A program made the position numbers and the translations under genes. A DNA stretch of 64,000 bases, from NCBI GenBank assembly GCA_023614405.1, contig CM042687.1, positions 69,174,992 through 69,238,991 of the forward strand, given 5' to 3'. This DNA comes from Avena insularis (Eukaryota; Streptophyta; Magnoliopsida; Poales; Poaceae). Shown in pieces: positions 18,281-30,301 of this stretch; the first letter of the stretch is position 1; each line of letters starts with the position of its first letter. Under the pieces are notes generated by a model, which saw only the letters and a list, made by a program, of their open reading frames with translations, did no database searches and was not told the origin of the DNA.

Positions 18281-19701
18281 AATAGCAACACATAAACAAT
18301 CCAAACACAACCATAGATAAACGCAAAAATGCATTCATGACATATTAATGCAAGTTTCAGTAGCATATAGGTGTTCTCTGCTGTATATGACTACTGATCA
18401 TATGCATGAAAGAATTTTGATGCATTGAAAACAATTGATAAGAAAATAGTGATCCAAATAATGGATTCTAAGGAAAACAATAAGCCCAGGTTGTGTACTA
18501 TGTTGTAAAATCTTGGATAAATGCCTAATGTATAGGCAAACTAAAATGTGACCAGGGCCAACTGGAATCACTCAAAAAGGACTTACAGAACTTTTTGTAT
18601 AATTAAAATACTCCATAAAGCTTTTTATTGCTTCTACAAATTTAAGTACTGTAAGGCTATCATTTTAATTCATAGAAAGATTCTACAGGTTTTTGTCAAT
18701 CCCTAGACATATTATTTGTAATTTTTTGAGTAGTACTTGATTTATTATGATTTTATTACTCTAAATATACCATTAATCCATTTAATTAATCACGGCAAAA
18801 CCTTACTACAAAAGTCTGAACTAACTGCACAGCAATGTTCTACGTGAAATTATGAATCCATCGGTATCTCATTTGTAATTTTTGGACTTCTGGATTAATT
18901 GCTATGGATTTTACAGTTTTACTCCTTTTCTGCAAATTTTCAAATAATCTTTAATCGGAAAAAGGCAGAGTTGACTGGTCGTTGCTGACGTTATGCTGAC
19001 CGTGCAGGTTGACTAGTCCGCGGTCAGCGTTGACTGTCAACGCACGATCTGGAGCGCATGTTGCCGATCCAACGGTTGTGCGAGATCATGAGGGGGAGGC
19101 TCACCGGCGTCGGTCCGGGTCGACGATGGCGGCGGTTCCAGCGAGGCTCGGAGGCGGTGAGGCGGCGTACAACGTGGGGCGGTCGACGACGGGCTCAGTG
19201 ACGTTGACAGCGCGATAAGGGGCCTCCACGGGCGACGACATCTTGTGGCTGGAGCACCGCGGACGTCGGCGAGCTCCGGCGAGGTCGAGGGCGCCGCGTG
19301 GAAGCTCTACGGGTAAGGGAATTAGACTAGGGCGAGTCAGTCGAGCTTGGTAGGGACGACCAGGGGAAAAGAAGGCAAGGGGAGTGGTCAACATGGAGAA
19401 GCAATCCCTTACCGAGGCTAATGGTGGCGGCGGCGGCTCCGACTCCGGCGAACAATTCTTGTGTTGCGACGGCACGATTAGCTAGGTTTTTAGGGGGATT
19501 AGGAAGAGGGGGTCAGGGCTTTATCCACGTGGAAGAAACACGCGGGTCGGTGGCCGAAAAGGCGTGGTGGTTGGCGAGGAACACGGCGGTGCCCGTGTCG
19601 GTACAGGACTAGGCGGCGACGGGGATGACAGGAGGGCCCCGCCCGTCGGTGACCGAGGAGCAGCGGGCCGGCTGCGGGCGGACGCCACTATTTGCCACGC
19701 G
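18281..19701. other. Unassigned TE-like sequence with GTTGAC motif cluster
   Basis: The first 700 bp are AT-rich. From about 18960 to 19700 the sequence is GC-rich and begins with several GTTGAC/GTCAAC motifs (about 18971-19040). No domain in any frame. The AT-rich then GC-rich layout resembles an LTR, orientation unknown, with no clear TG...CA ends. It stops abruptly where the X leader begins at 19702. Confidence 0.4.
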
Positions 19702-20616
19702 CAAGTCCGATCATCACGTGAGTCGGTGTATCTTCAAAGGCGAGCATCCATATGGTCATCATATCAAAACATATGACTTATGCTCAACCTTTTGGTCCAT
19801 GTTTCGAGGCCATGTCTGTACATGCTAGGCTCGCTAAGTAAGAACCTTAGTATCCGCGTGTGTAAAACTGTCTTACACCCGAGATATGCTCGTGGATTCT
19901 AGTACACCCGATCATCACATGATGACTTGAAGCGGCGAAATATAGTCAGTGCATACTTAAGGAAGAATACATTTTTATCTTGATATCTAAATGAGGGATC
20001 ATCTTATAATGCTAATAAAACGCCAAACAAGCAATATAAGATGCAAACAAACATCATATACTAGAGTGATATGATATGGTTCTTGCACTTGATCTCTATC
20101 TTGTGCATCATGGGATGATCTTTATCATTCCTATATGTGTAAGGCCAAGATCTATGGAACTTACACTTTGAAATATTATAATTTTCAATAGTACCAATCC
20201 ATACTACAAATTATAACACTACCATATCATAGTACTTACCCGACAACACCAAAAACTAGACGCCTCAAATTTATCTTTTGCATGTTTTATGTGGCTGAGG
20301 GCATTCGGAGATAGAACCATTCTTACCTACGAACATGGAACCACAACGATGATAATCAAATTATTGACAACTCGTTGTAAATCAGATATTGACTATAGTA
20401 GGAGAGACAGACACCCGCAAGCCACTTATGCAAAACTAGTTGCATGTCAAGCGTGGAACAGGTCTCATGTGCGAGGACATGTAAAGTTTGTTCGGGCCAC
20501 TTCATCCCACTATTCCACCAATATGCAAAGTACAAGGAAGAAGCAACAACATGACCATCAGGGCCCACATACTCGTATGTGTACTACCCGTACAAATCAT
20601 CTACGCAAATACATCT

Positions 20617-20629
20617 GGCTCTGATACCA
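20617..20629 (-). promoter_or_regulatory. Initiator-Met PBS of X fragment
   Basis: The minus strand reads TGGTATCAGAGCC, complementary to the 3' end of plant initiator Met tRNA, one base from the LTR end. Confidence 0.85.
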
Positions 20630-20630
20630 C

Positions 20631-22320
20631 TATTGGGTTCACAACATAGAAACAAAAAAAATCCTACAATGGGAACTACAAGCGCCAAGATCCATCTATT
20701 TAGATAGAAGCAATGGGTGGATGTACATCCATAGAATACATACCCTTGAGGACCGAAAGTTTTTCGAGTATGAACTCGTTCGTGATGTAGTCGATCTTTT
20801 GCCGATCTCAAGATCGTGATGAAGTCCATCTAGTCCAACCGGTCCAGCACCATCAAGTCCAGCACCGCCAAGCAATGGTGCATCCGTGATCGCACACACG
20901 TTCGGGTACCCCGACAACCTCTGTTCCCTCGCTCCATCGAAGCAGCGGAAGCAACAAATCCTTCCAGAAAAAACCACCAGGAACATGTGTCTCGCTGATC
21001 TGAGACCATGGGGAAATTCTAAAAGGGGGAGAGAGATCCTTCGCGAGGAGATGTGATATGAGAGGAGGAGAGGGAGGCCTTTTATAGGGAGAGGGGGCAA
21101 CCAAGGTTCATGGCGCCCAGCCATGGTGGCTGCCCCCACCTCTTCCACATTCATGTGGGTGGAGCTCCCACTCAAAATGAAAAGACTCCACTCACATAAA
21201 CATGCCTCCACTCAAAAATCCACTCACATCCATTAAATTTCCACCAAATTTAATGCAAGCTCTTATTTAAATAAAACACTTTTATTTATTTATTCATAAT
21301 TTTTGTTAATTACTTTAATTAACAAACATTCACATAAAACCCCTTACAACATTTCAATTTCACATGCAGAACCAGTTTCAGCAATTTCAACCGAAACAAT
21401 TCCAGTGTATAGTTAAATAAATTCCTACGCTTTCTGTTTATTTCTCTGGCATATTATTTGCTCCAAATGGTGTCGGTATCCCTTAAGTGTGTCACCCTAC
21501 GGTTCACAAATAATGCAGACATGATCGAGACCCCTCTCCGATCAATAATCAACAGCGGGAGCTGGAGATCTGTACTGACTCCCACACATTCAATGATGAC
21601 TTCTGTGATCGTGTGAACCTTATACGCATGTAACTCAATCCCTTTATCTCGCGATATATTACATATCCAAGATTCGATCATCGGTATCTCCATACCTGAT
21701 CTCGTTACCTACATGTACTCTTTTCTCGTTCTCGTGATATAACATTCTAGTGATCAAATCACTTGCTTGCAAGCTAACTAATGTGATATCACCGAGAGGG
21801 CCCAGATTATATCTACCCATTCATCGGGATGTAAAATTTCCACTCTTGATCCATGAGCCTCAACATAACACCTTCATAGTACTAAACCCATCTTTATAGT
21901 CACCCTATTACGGTGTGACATTTGATGTTATCAAGATACTCTTCTAGTGTTAGTGATTGACATGATATCATGGTCTAAGGATTGGGATTACTTAGTATGA
22001 TGTTATATCAATATAAACACGGTGACTTTGATCGTAATGCTATCCTTCAGATGAATGTTCATCACATCATTCCAACAATGTTGTGACCTCGTTATTAACA
22101 ACATCCAATGTCCATGATCAGGAAACCTTTGATCATCTTGTTAATCAACGAGCTAGTTTATAAGAGAGGCATAACTAGGAACTTTCTTTTTGTTTATTAA
22201 ACACACATGTATTAACGTTTCCGTATTAATACAATTATATCATGCACAATAAACATTTATCATAAACAAGGAATAAGATAATAACCACTTTATTATTGCC
22301 TCTCGGGCATATTCCCTTCA
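20631..22320 (-). repeat. LTR of X fragment (1690 bp)
   Basis: On the minus strand it runs TGAAGGGAATATGCCC to GTGAACCCAATA (CA changed to TA). It matches the LTR at 30780-32475 along its length. Confidence 0.88.
21079..21086 (-). promoter_or_regulatory. TATA box in X LTR (fragment copy)
   Basis: The minus strand reads TATAAAAG, in the same position relative to the LTR end as in the other X LTRs. Confidence 0.6.
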
Positions 22321-22590
22321 TGGACAAATCCCACTCTTGATCCATGTGCCTCAACACATACTTTTAGAATACTCAATGCCACCTTTAGAACCACCCATTT
22401 ACGAAGTGGTGTTTGATGTCATCAAAGTATCCATCCAGTGATGGTGATTAACATGATCTCATGGTCGAATGATTAGGTTAATATGTATTTGAAAGCTTGC
22501 AGCAAATGAACTCTAAATGACTTGATCTTATGCTATGCTTAGTATAGGAGTGTGTCCATCATATCATTCTCCTAATGATATCATTCTCCT
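22321..22590 (-). repeat. Family B Copia LTR fragment
   Basis: TGGACAAATCCCACTCTTG and the following 260 bp match 54770-55030 inside the longer B LTR. Both ends are truncated, against the X LTR on the left and SIRE sequence on the right. Confidence 0.7.
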
Positions 22591-22813
22591 TTGGCTATAA
22601 TCACATCCCGGTGGTATGACCTTGTTTCCCAACCCACCTTGTTTCAACTATCTTTGCTATGAAAGTTGTGTTCTCTCTAGTGTGTGTATTTGTATTCAAA
22701 TGTAAATTGTAAATATGCACACATCTAGGGGGAGCGCCTTTCATTTTGAGGTGGCGTTAGCCGGTTTCATTGCAAATCCTAGTATTGTCATCTAACACCA
22801 AAAAGGGGGAGAT
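22591..22813 (+). mobile_element. 3' end of a SIRE-type internal region with PPT
   Basis: Non-coding sequence ends in CACCAAAAAGGGGGAGAT (22796-22813), the usual SIRE/Maximus polypurine tract. It directly abuts the LTR start TGAAAGAACATT at 22814. It belongs to an upstream internal region that is otherwise missing. The LTR that follows has its own PBS downstream. Confidence 0.72.
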
Positions 22814-22934
22814 TGAAAGAACATTTTATAACCCCTACTGTTTTGTGTGTTAGATAACAATATCAAGGATTATTTAATGTGTGTTGAAGTGTTACATCTC
22901 TCTCTAGGGATCAAAGGAAAAGGATTCTGCAGTT

Positions 22935-23345
22935 GGGGGGCGGATTATCCGCCCCCACCAGGGGCGGATAATCCGCCCCTCCCTCTTCCCAAATAGGCGC
23001 AAGCCCCAGAAGGGGGGCGGAGTTTCGGCCAGATTTTCCGGCCCCGCTGGATAATCCGCCCCTCAGGGGGCTGGATAGTCCGCCCCTCTTGATCACGACC
23101 AAGGCGCAAGCCCCAAAGAGGAGGCGGAGTTTTGGCCGGACTTTCTGGCTTGGCCGGATAATCCACCCCAGAAGGGGGCCGGATTATCCCCCCCCCCCCC
23201 AAGATCTTCATCAAGTTTCACAGGCGCCGGCCCCAGAGAGGGGGCGGATTTTCTCCCGGAATATCCGCCCTTGGGGCGGAGTTTTCCCAGGGGGCGAATA
23301 ATCCGCCCCAAGTGGGGGGCGGATAATCCGCCCCCAAAGTTGTTC
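22935..23345 (+). repeat. GGCGGAT-N-ATCCGCC palindrome array in the SIRE LTR
   Basis: Perfect GGGCGGAT/ATCCGCCC arms around one base occur at 22938-22954, 22962-22978 and 23317-23333. Degenerate copies lie at about 23047, 23070, 23155, 23178 and 23292. They sit in three tandem 107-125 bp units. Confidence 0.88.
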
Positions 23346-23368
23346 AACGGCCAGATCTGGTCAGGGGG

Positions 23369-23376
23369 TATTTAAG
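23369..23376 (+). promoter_or_regulatory. TATA-like box of the SIRE LTR
   Basis: TATTTAAG follows the palindrome array directly. It is the best core-promoter candidate in this LTR. Confidence 0.5.
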
Positions 23377-24083
23377 CCAGCCTTCCCCCTCCTGCCAGAT
23401 CTCTTGGTTCATTCGAAAAAGTCAAGATCTGATCTGCAACCTTCATCCAAGAGAGCTCCACCTAGATCCACCCAAAGGCCCCGTCCATTGGGGAATCAAA
23501 GGAGGAGAACTCGATCTTCATCATCAGCAATCAAGCGCTTCATCTCCTCTCCATTCATTTGGAGAATCACCGATCTAGTATTTCTTGCAAATACCTAGAT
23601 CCTTGTTTTGTTTATATTGATAAACCTTGTTCTTGTGACAGCTTGTTGTCATCTCGGGAGCCCCCAATTCAGTTGTGGGTGTGTGTGCCCTGGTAGCATT
23701 ATAAAAGGCACCGGTTCCCGCCTCGAAGGGTACCAATAGTGGAGAAGGTGGATCAGGCCTCTTGTGGCGAGATCCATTGGAGAATAGGGTGAGGCCTATT
23801 GTGGCATGGTGGTCTTAGAACCGCCCACCCCTCCAACGCAGATGTACTTCCCTTAACAAGGAAGGAACTGCGGTAAAACAAATCCCTGTGTCTCCGTGTG
23901 CTCCACTACGGTTCCCTCGCTCCTCTCTTTACGTGCTTAGTAGCTAGGGTTGCATATAGGGAAATTCTCATAGTTACATATATAGAGAATTTACTTTGTG
24001 TCAAGCCTAAAATTGAAAAAGTACTAAAAATTGGGTAGCACCTATTCACCCCCTCTCTAGGTGCCCATACGATCCATTTCAAT

Positions 24084-24096
24084 TGGTATCAGAGCC
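24084..24096 (+). promoter_or_regulatory. Initiator-Met PBS of the SIRE-type element
   Basis: TGGTATCAGAGCC follows the LTR end by 7 bases, the usual SIRE arrangement. Confidence 0.88.
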
Positions 24097-24133
24097 CCGG
24101 CTCTTATTTCGGGCTTAACCGCCTAAGAGAAGT

Positions 24134-27100
24134 ATGGGTTCCAAGGTAGATGGGAGTGATGCTCCGGATGTAGTCACCATGAACGATCTCAAGACGTTGG
24201 AAAAAACCTTGGTGAGTTCAATGGAGGCTAAGATGGAAGAGATGCGTCAATTGATAATGCATCTCTCCACATCCACAGCATCACCTCCATCTAACTCTGA
24301 GGCTACCACTCCGCAATCCAAGGAAACGGGCAAAACCGATTCCAAAGAGAACGAAGTGGTTGGTGATGACACTAGCAAGAGCTCCTCCTCGAAAAAGGAT
24401 AGTGGTCAGGATGGATACAATGAGGTTTCTCATGTGTATTCTCCTGATCCACCTATCCCTCACCCACATATACATAATAGGGGTGATCCACCCAAACTTT
24501 CAGCATCTACTTTTACTCAATGGCAATTTTTTATGAAGTCTCATGTGTGCAGTTCCACCATTGAGTTGTGGAAAATCATCGAAAATGGTCTTCATGTTGG
24601 AAACCCCAACAATCTCACAAGAAGAGAAGTTGTCGATAGCCAACTCAACGCTACAGCTCTACAAATGATACAGCTTGGTGTGGGTGACAAATATATGCCA
24701 CACATTCAGCATCTTAGTACAGCTAAGGAAGCTTGGGATGCTCTCACCAAGCTCTTCATCGGAAATGAAAGTATGAGAAGGAATAGATATGATGCATTGA
24801 GCAACGAAGCTGAAGGATTCTATATGTTGGATGGAGAAGACCACGAGGACATGTATAGGAGGCTCAAGGCAATAGCCACAACTTTCAGATACCACGGTGC
24901 CGCTCATGTTGATGATGCATGGATCAAGCGCAAGTATGTCAGTGCTCTTATGCCATTTGAGCCCACAGATTTGAAAAGTCTCCAAGGTAGGCATAACTAT
25001 CACCTCATGACATCCAATGAGGTAATGCAACAAATGTCCGCTTTCAAAGTGGCTGCCAAGAATGCCGAAGATGCTCGTGCACGAGCTATGGGGATGCAAA
25101 AGGGGGTTAACATGGCCTTGAAGACTAGTGTGATTGATCATGATGAATATGCCATAGAAGGTCTGGACTGTCGCGAGGACATAAAAAGGATCCACGGACA
25201 ATACTTGGCTCTTTATGCTAGAAACTTTTGGAAAGATCCAGCCAAGGCTAAAGCTGAACTAGAACGCAAGAGTGGAGCCTATGGAAGAAAGGAAAAAGGT
25301 CCCAAGTTGAGAACATGTTTCAACTGTGGTGACCGGCTACACTTTGTAGCTGAGTGTCCATATCAAAGTAGGGAAGATAATGGAGGCAGACTTATTTTCA
25401 AAGACAAGTCAAAGGCTCCACGCAAGAAACAATTTGCAAAGAAGAATGCTCCCTTCAAGAAGCAACCAAAGATTGTTCTAGTGGCTCAAGAAGAATATTC
25501 ATCGGGAAGTGAAGATGAGGACGAGGACGATAGCTCTCAAGAGGTGGCTGCTATAGCCACCGCATCTACATCAACATCTCTCTTCGACTCTCCGAACGAA
25601 AACATCATCAAAAAGAATGCTACTTGTCTCATGGCAAGAAGCTCCAAGGGTTATGCTTCCGGTGGGTCGAAATGGGTGCTGGATAGTGGATGCACTAGTC
25701 ATATGACCGGAAGCAAGGAGATCATCACGGAGATGCGACCAAATCATGATAATATTACAGTCTCCTACGATGATAAGTCTAAATCTCAGGTATTGGGTCT
25801 TGGCAAGGTTGTGGTTGCCCACGATATCTCTCTCATGGACGTCATGCTTGTTGAGACCCTCGGTTACAACCTTCTTTCTGTTCGTGCCTTTAGCAAGATG
25901 GTTTTTGCTGTTTTTATCGATGATGATTTGGTGGTACTCTTGTGGAGCAAGTCTCTAAAGGTCGCTCTCGTTGGGTATGTTGAAAATGACCTGTATGTGG
26001 TAGACTTTTCGGGGAAAACCACTTTGGGTCCGATGTGTCTATTCGGAAAGGCCGACGTGGGCTGGTTATGGCATCGCCGTTTAGCCCATGTCAACATGAG
26101 AACTTTGCAAAGTCTCCACAAGGGTGGCCACATCGTTGGACTAAAAGACAATGTCTCCTTTGCCAAAAATCGTGTTTGCAGGGCTTGTGTTGAAGGAAAA
26201 ATGCATGACTCTCCCCACAAGAGGAAGACTATTGTGTCTTCAAAGAGGATCTTGGAATTACTTCATGTGGATTTATTTGGTCCTCCTTCTCATTCAAGTC
26301 TTGGTGGGAATAAATATTGTTTGGTAATTGTCAATGATTACTCAAGATATACATGGGTCTATTTCTTCAAGCTAAAGAGTGAGACTCAACAAACAGTTAT
26401 TGACTTTGCCAATGAAGTTCAACGTCAACACAATGTTCCTATCTTGGCAATAAGAAGTGACAACGGCTCCGAATTCAAGAACTACACTTTGAATGAGTTT
26501 CTAAGCGAAGAGGGGATTAGACATCAATATTCCGCTGCATACACCCCTCAACAAAATGGTGTATCCGAGAGGAAGAACCGTACTTTGATGGATATGGAAA
26601 GATCAATGTTGGCTGAATTCAAGTCTCCTTACAATTTTTGGGCTGAATCCATATCCACTGCTTGTCAGTCATCAAATCGGCTCTACCTCCGAAAGATTTT
26701 GGACAAGACTCCATATGAAATACTTACCGGTAACAAGCCCAACATCTCATACTTCAGGGTATTCGGGTGTAAGTGTTTCTTTCTTATTAAAGGTGTCCGC
26801 TTGTCGAAATTTGAGTCCAAGGCTTTAGAAGGTATTTTTGTTGGTTACGGTGCCGAATCCCACACTTATAGAGTCTACAACAAGCTCACTGGGATTGCTG
26901 TAGAATCTTGTAGTGTGGAGTTCGATGAAAATAATGGCTCCTTTGTAGGGAAAGTTGATGTTTGTGATGCAGATGTTGAAATATCCCAAGATGCCATAAG
27001 AAGAATGGGCGTGGGATTTTTCTGCCCCATTGAGGAGCCCCTTGTGGCGGATCGGGAAGGACAATGCTCCACTCAAGTGGAGACCTCATCTACACAAGAT

Positions 27101-29227
27101 CAACAAGCTCCTACTATTGGAGAAAACTCTGCACCGACACCACAACCTGCTGAAGATCATCAGTCTCCTGGACAAGATGGTAGTCCCAGGCCGGACTATC
27201 CGCCCCCTCCAAGGGGCGGACAATCCGCCCCTGGCACTCCAACTTGTTCTAGGGGATCTGAAGAAGAGGATAACAACCAAGAAGTTCCCAGGCCGGATTC
27301 TCCTTCCCCCGAGGGCGGATTATCTGGCTCTGGATCTCCTAGTTCTGTCAGGCATTCTCGGGATGAAGGAACTGGTGCCTCATCTCCCTGGACGGATAGT
27401 CCGGGCCCTCCAAGGGGCGGATTATCCGGCCCTGAAGAACAAATTCTGCAGCAAGCTCCTGTTGTTAACTCAGATCGAGATCAAGGGCAAGACAGTAGTC
27501 AAGACAAGGATACAACTATTGAATCAACTCCTTCTAGAAACAATAAGGACATTGAGGCTCGTCGCAAGGCTCATGCTGATCGGAACCTTGAACTAAGGGG
27601 TCACACTCTTGACAAGGTTGTTGGTGATCTAAGAAGAAGGGTGTCTACTAGAAGAGAACTTGCAAGCTTCTGTGATCATCAAGCTCACATTTCCATGGTT
27701 GAACCGAAGAAAGTCTTTGATGCTCTTGAAGATCCCGATTGGGTTATTGCAATGCATGAAGAATTAAATAACTTCAAATGCAACAAAGTTTGGAAGCTCG
27801 TAGAGAAACCCAAGGATTGCCGCAATGTTATCGGCACCAAGTGGATCTTCAACAACAAACAAGATGAAAATGGCATTGTTGTGAGGAATAAAGCAAGACT
27901 CGTGGCTCAAGGATTCTCTCAAGTGGAAGGAATTGATTTTGGCGAGACTTATGCTCCTGTGGCTCGTCTTGAGTCCATACATATCCTTCTTGCCTATGCA
28001 GCCCATCATAATTTTAAATTATAGCAAATGGATGTTAAGAGTGTGTTTCTTAATGGTCCTCCACATGAGTTAGTATACGTCAAGCAGCCCCCAGGTTTTG
28101 AGGACCCCAAATTTCCGAACCATGTCTACAAACTCGATAAGGCGCTCTATGGCCTTAAAAAAGCCCCACGTGCGTGGTATGTGCACCTTAAATAGCTTTT
28201 GTTAGACCGTGGATTCGAAGTTGGGAAAATCGATCCCACTCTTTTTACTAAGAAGGTTAATGGGGAGCTTTTTGTATGCCAACTTTATGTAGATGACATT
28301 ATTTTTGGCTCTACTAACCAAGATTTTAACGATGAATTTTCAAATCTTATGACTGACAGGTTTGAGATGTCAATGATGGGTGAGTTGAGGTTCTTTCTTG
28401 GATTCGAGACCAAACAACTTAGAGAGGGAACCTTTATTAATCAAGCTAAGTACATCCAAGACATGCTCAAAAGGTTCAAGATGACGGATCTCAATGGCGT
28501 TGCTACTCCAATGCAAACAAAGTGTCATCTTGAGCTCAATCCCAAGGGTAAAGACGTGGACCAAAAGGTATACCGATGCATGATTGTCTCTCTCCTTTAC
28601 CTTTGCGCATATAGGCCCGATATCGTGTTAAGTGTAGGAGTGTGTGCAAGTTACCAAGCCGCTCCTTAAGAAAGCCACTTAGTGGCGGTCAAACGAATCT
28701 TCAGATATTTGGTTCATTCCCCGAATTTTGGGTTATGGTATCCCAAGGGTTCAAGTTTCTCTCTATGTGGTTACACTGATTCAGATTGGGCTGGTGACAA
28801 AGATGATAGAAAATCAACTTCTGGTGCATGTCAATTCTTGGGCAGGTCTCTAGTGTGTTGGTCTTCAAAGAAACAGAATTGTATTTCACTCTCAACCGCC
28901 AAAGCTGAATATGTTGCTGCTCCAAGTGCTTGTACACAATTATTATGGATGAGGAAAACTTTAAAGGAATACGGTGTCAATTGTGACAAATGTGACAATG
29001 AAAGTGCTATCAAAATTGCTTAAAATCCCGTGCAGCATACAAGAACAAAACATATTGAGATTCGCAACCATTTCATTCGGGATCATGTTGCTCATGGCGA
29101 TATTGTCCTATCCTTTGTGAGCACAAAGAACCAACTTGCTGATATTTTCACGAAGCCCCTTGATGAAGCAAGATTTTGTTATTTGAGGAATGAGCTAAAT
29201 ATCATAGATTCAAGGAGCTTGGCTTGA
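24134..29227 (+). pseudogene. SIRE-type Copia gag-pol polyprotein, four in-frame stops
   Basis: One frame of about 1697 codons, open for the first 1296. Gag: [12 protein letters not shown] near residue 130, and a CCHC knuckle [14 protein letters not shown] near residue 395. Protease: [13 protein letters not shown] near 514. Integrase: [13 protein letters not shown] and CRACVEG (zinc module), [29 protein letters not shown] (D-D-E). A Pro/Ser/Gly linker at about residues 1000-1130 carries repeated [19 protein letters not shown] to LYVDDIIFGSTN (near 28286). RNase [38 protein letters not shown]. Stops lie at 28022 (TAG), 28193 (TAG), 28667 (TAA) and 29021 (TAA). There are no frameshifts. The frame is otherwise intact, so inactivation is recent. 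It would encode all enzymes for reverse transcription and integration. Confidence 0.93.
27185..27440 (+). repeat. Palindrome motif inside the pol coding linker
   Basis: The LTR palindrome recurs in coding sequence at 27189-27205, 27213-27231, about 27391-27406 and 27413-27430, in frame, giving repeated YPPPPRGG / [12 protein letters not shown] peptides between integrase and RT. Confidence 0.85.
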
Positions 29228-30301
29228 CTACCCTTGCACACTCACTTGCTCTTATTCATGTATTTGGTTTATATGCGGGCATAGACATAGGGGGAGTGTG
29301 GTCCTAATTGATTGGGCTAACCCTCCCCCCATAATGCCGAAAGCAAGAAAAATCATTTCCCTTAATATCATTTTGTGATATGTGGGTCATCGATGAGCAT
29401 TGGTTTTGAACTCAAGATACATCTTCGCGGTGTCATGCCATGCGCTCCAACATGGTGGCTTCGGCCACCTCCCTCTTCCTTGAGAAGAGTTGGTTTCTAA
29501 TGGCTCTCTTTGGATTTTCTTGCATATTTCTTGTTCTTATGGAAAACACACTCAGCTTTGGTTTTTGTTTGATTTGATTCTTGAAAATTTGCGTGTGTAG
29601 TACCATCTCAGTTTGTTGCTCTAAACCCAAGCCTTCTTTCCCTCCTTGAACCATCTATTCTTGCACACAAGTCCTCTATACACCAGCGAGGGGTTTTGCA
29701 AGGTTGCTCCAGCCTGAATCTGTACTTAACAGAAATTTCAGAGGGTGCGGACTATCCGCCCTAAGTGGGGGGGCGAAATATGCCCTTTAAAGGCTGGGTC
29801 AGGGAGGCCAGGCTCAAACAGAGCAGCCAGCCCTCCCCCAACCCTACCTCAGCCCCCAGCCACCACTGGAGCATCGGCCCCTCCCGGAGTCGATTTGACC
29901 ACCGGATTCTCCGGGCCCTCCCCGGATCTTCTTCACCTCGCCTCCGGGTATCTTTTCCTCCGCGATTTTCCTCCAATGAGTGAGGGTAACTCCCTCATCT
30001 CTCTCCTTTTGTATGGGATGCATTTTGTTTGGTGGAAATCTCGTTGTAGAAGATTCTTGGTGTTCTTCCTTACTTGCTAGAATCAGTAGTATTGCAACCC
30101 TAGTGACCGATCTGTTTTGCCATGGTAGATCTGGGCCATTCTAGAAATTTTCTGCGGGGGGCGGATTATCCGCCCCTACCAGGGCCAGATAATCCGGCCT
30201 GGAGATTCACTTCTGGTCTGGTTTGGTCCTGACTCCCGCAATGCACCTCATTCACTTATGGATTGTTTTTCTACTCTTTCTATTGTTTCTCCTAGACTTG
30301 T
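29228..30301. other. 3' internal non-coding stretch of the SIRE-type element
   Basis: It has a SIRE-type purine tract (ATAGGGGGAGTGTGG at about 29287) just after pol. The palindrome recurs at 29748-29762 and, perfectly, at 30159-30175. A frame at 29745-30080 is Pro-rich without a domain. Confidence 0.55.

Larger units (their letters stand above)
19702..22320 (-). mobile_element. Family X non-autonomous Copia fragment (5' LTR plus leader)
   Basis: Minus-strand copy. The LTR spans 20631-22320 and an initiator-Met PBS lies at 20617-20629. About 915 bp of leader runs left to 19702, where it is cut off. The leader matches 36423-37327 (same strand) and 39392-40296 (opposite strand). Everything downstream of the leader is missing. 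Confidence 0.85.
22814..24076 (+). repeat. LTR of the SIRE-type element (about 1263 bp)
   Basis: It begins TGAAAGAACATT and ends near CCATACGATCCA. It contains three imperfect 107-125 bp units (starting 22996, 23103, 23223), each beginning GGCGC and rich in GGCGGAT/ATCCGCC palindromes. A 13-base C run lies at about 23189. The 3' border is approximate. Confidence 0.78.

Noticed and set aside
29745..30080. Pro-rich 111-codon frame in the SIRE 3' region
   Set aside because: Overlaps palindrome-bearing non-coding sequence; no domain and no conserved context.
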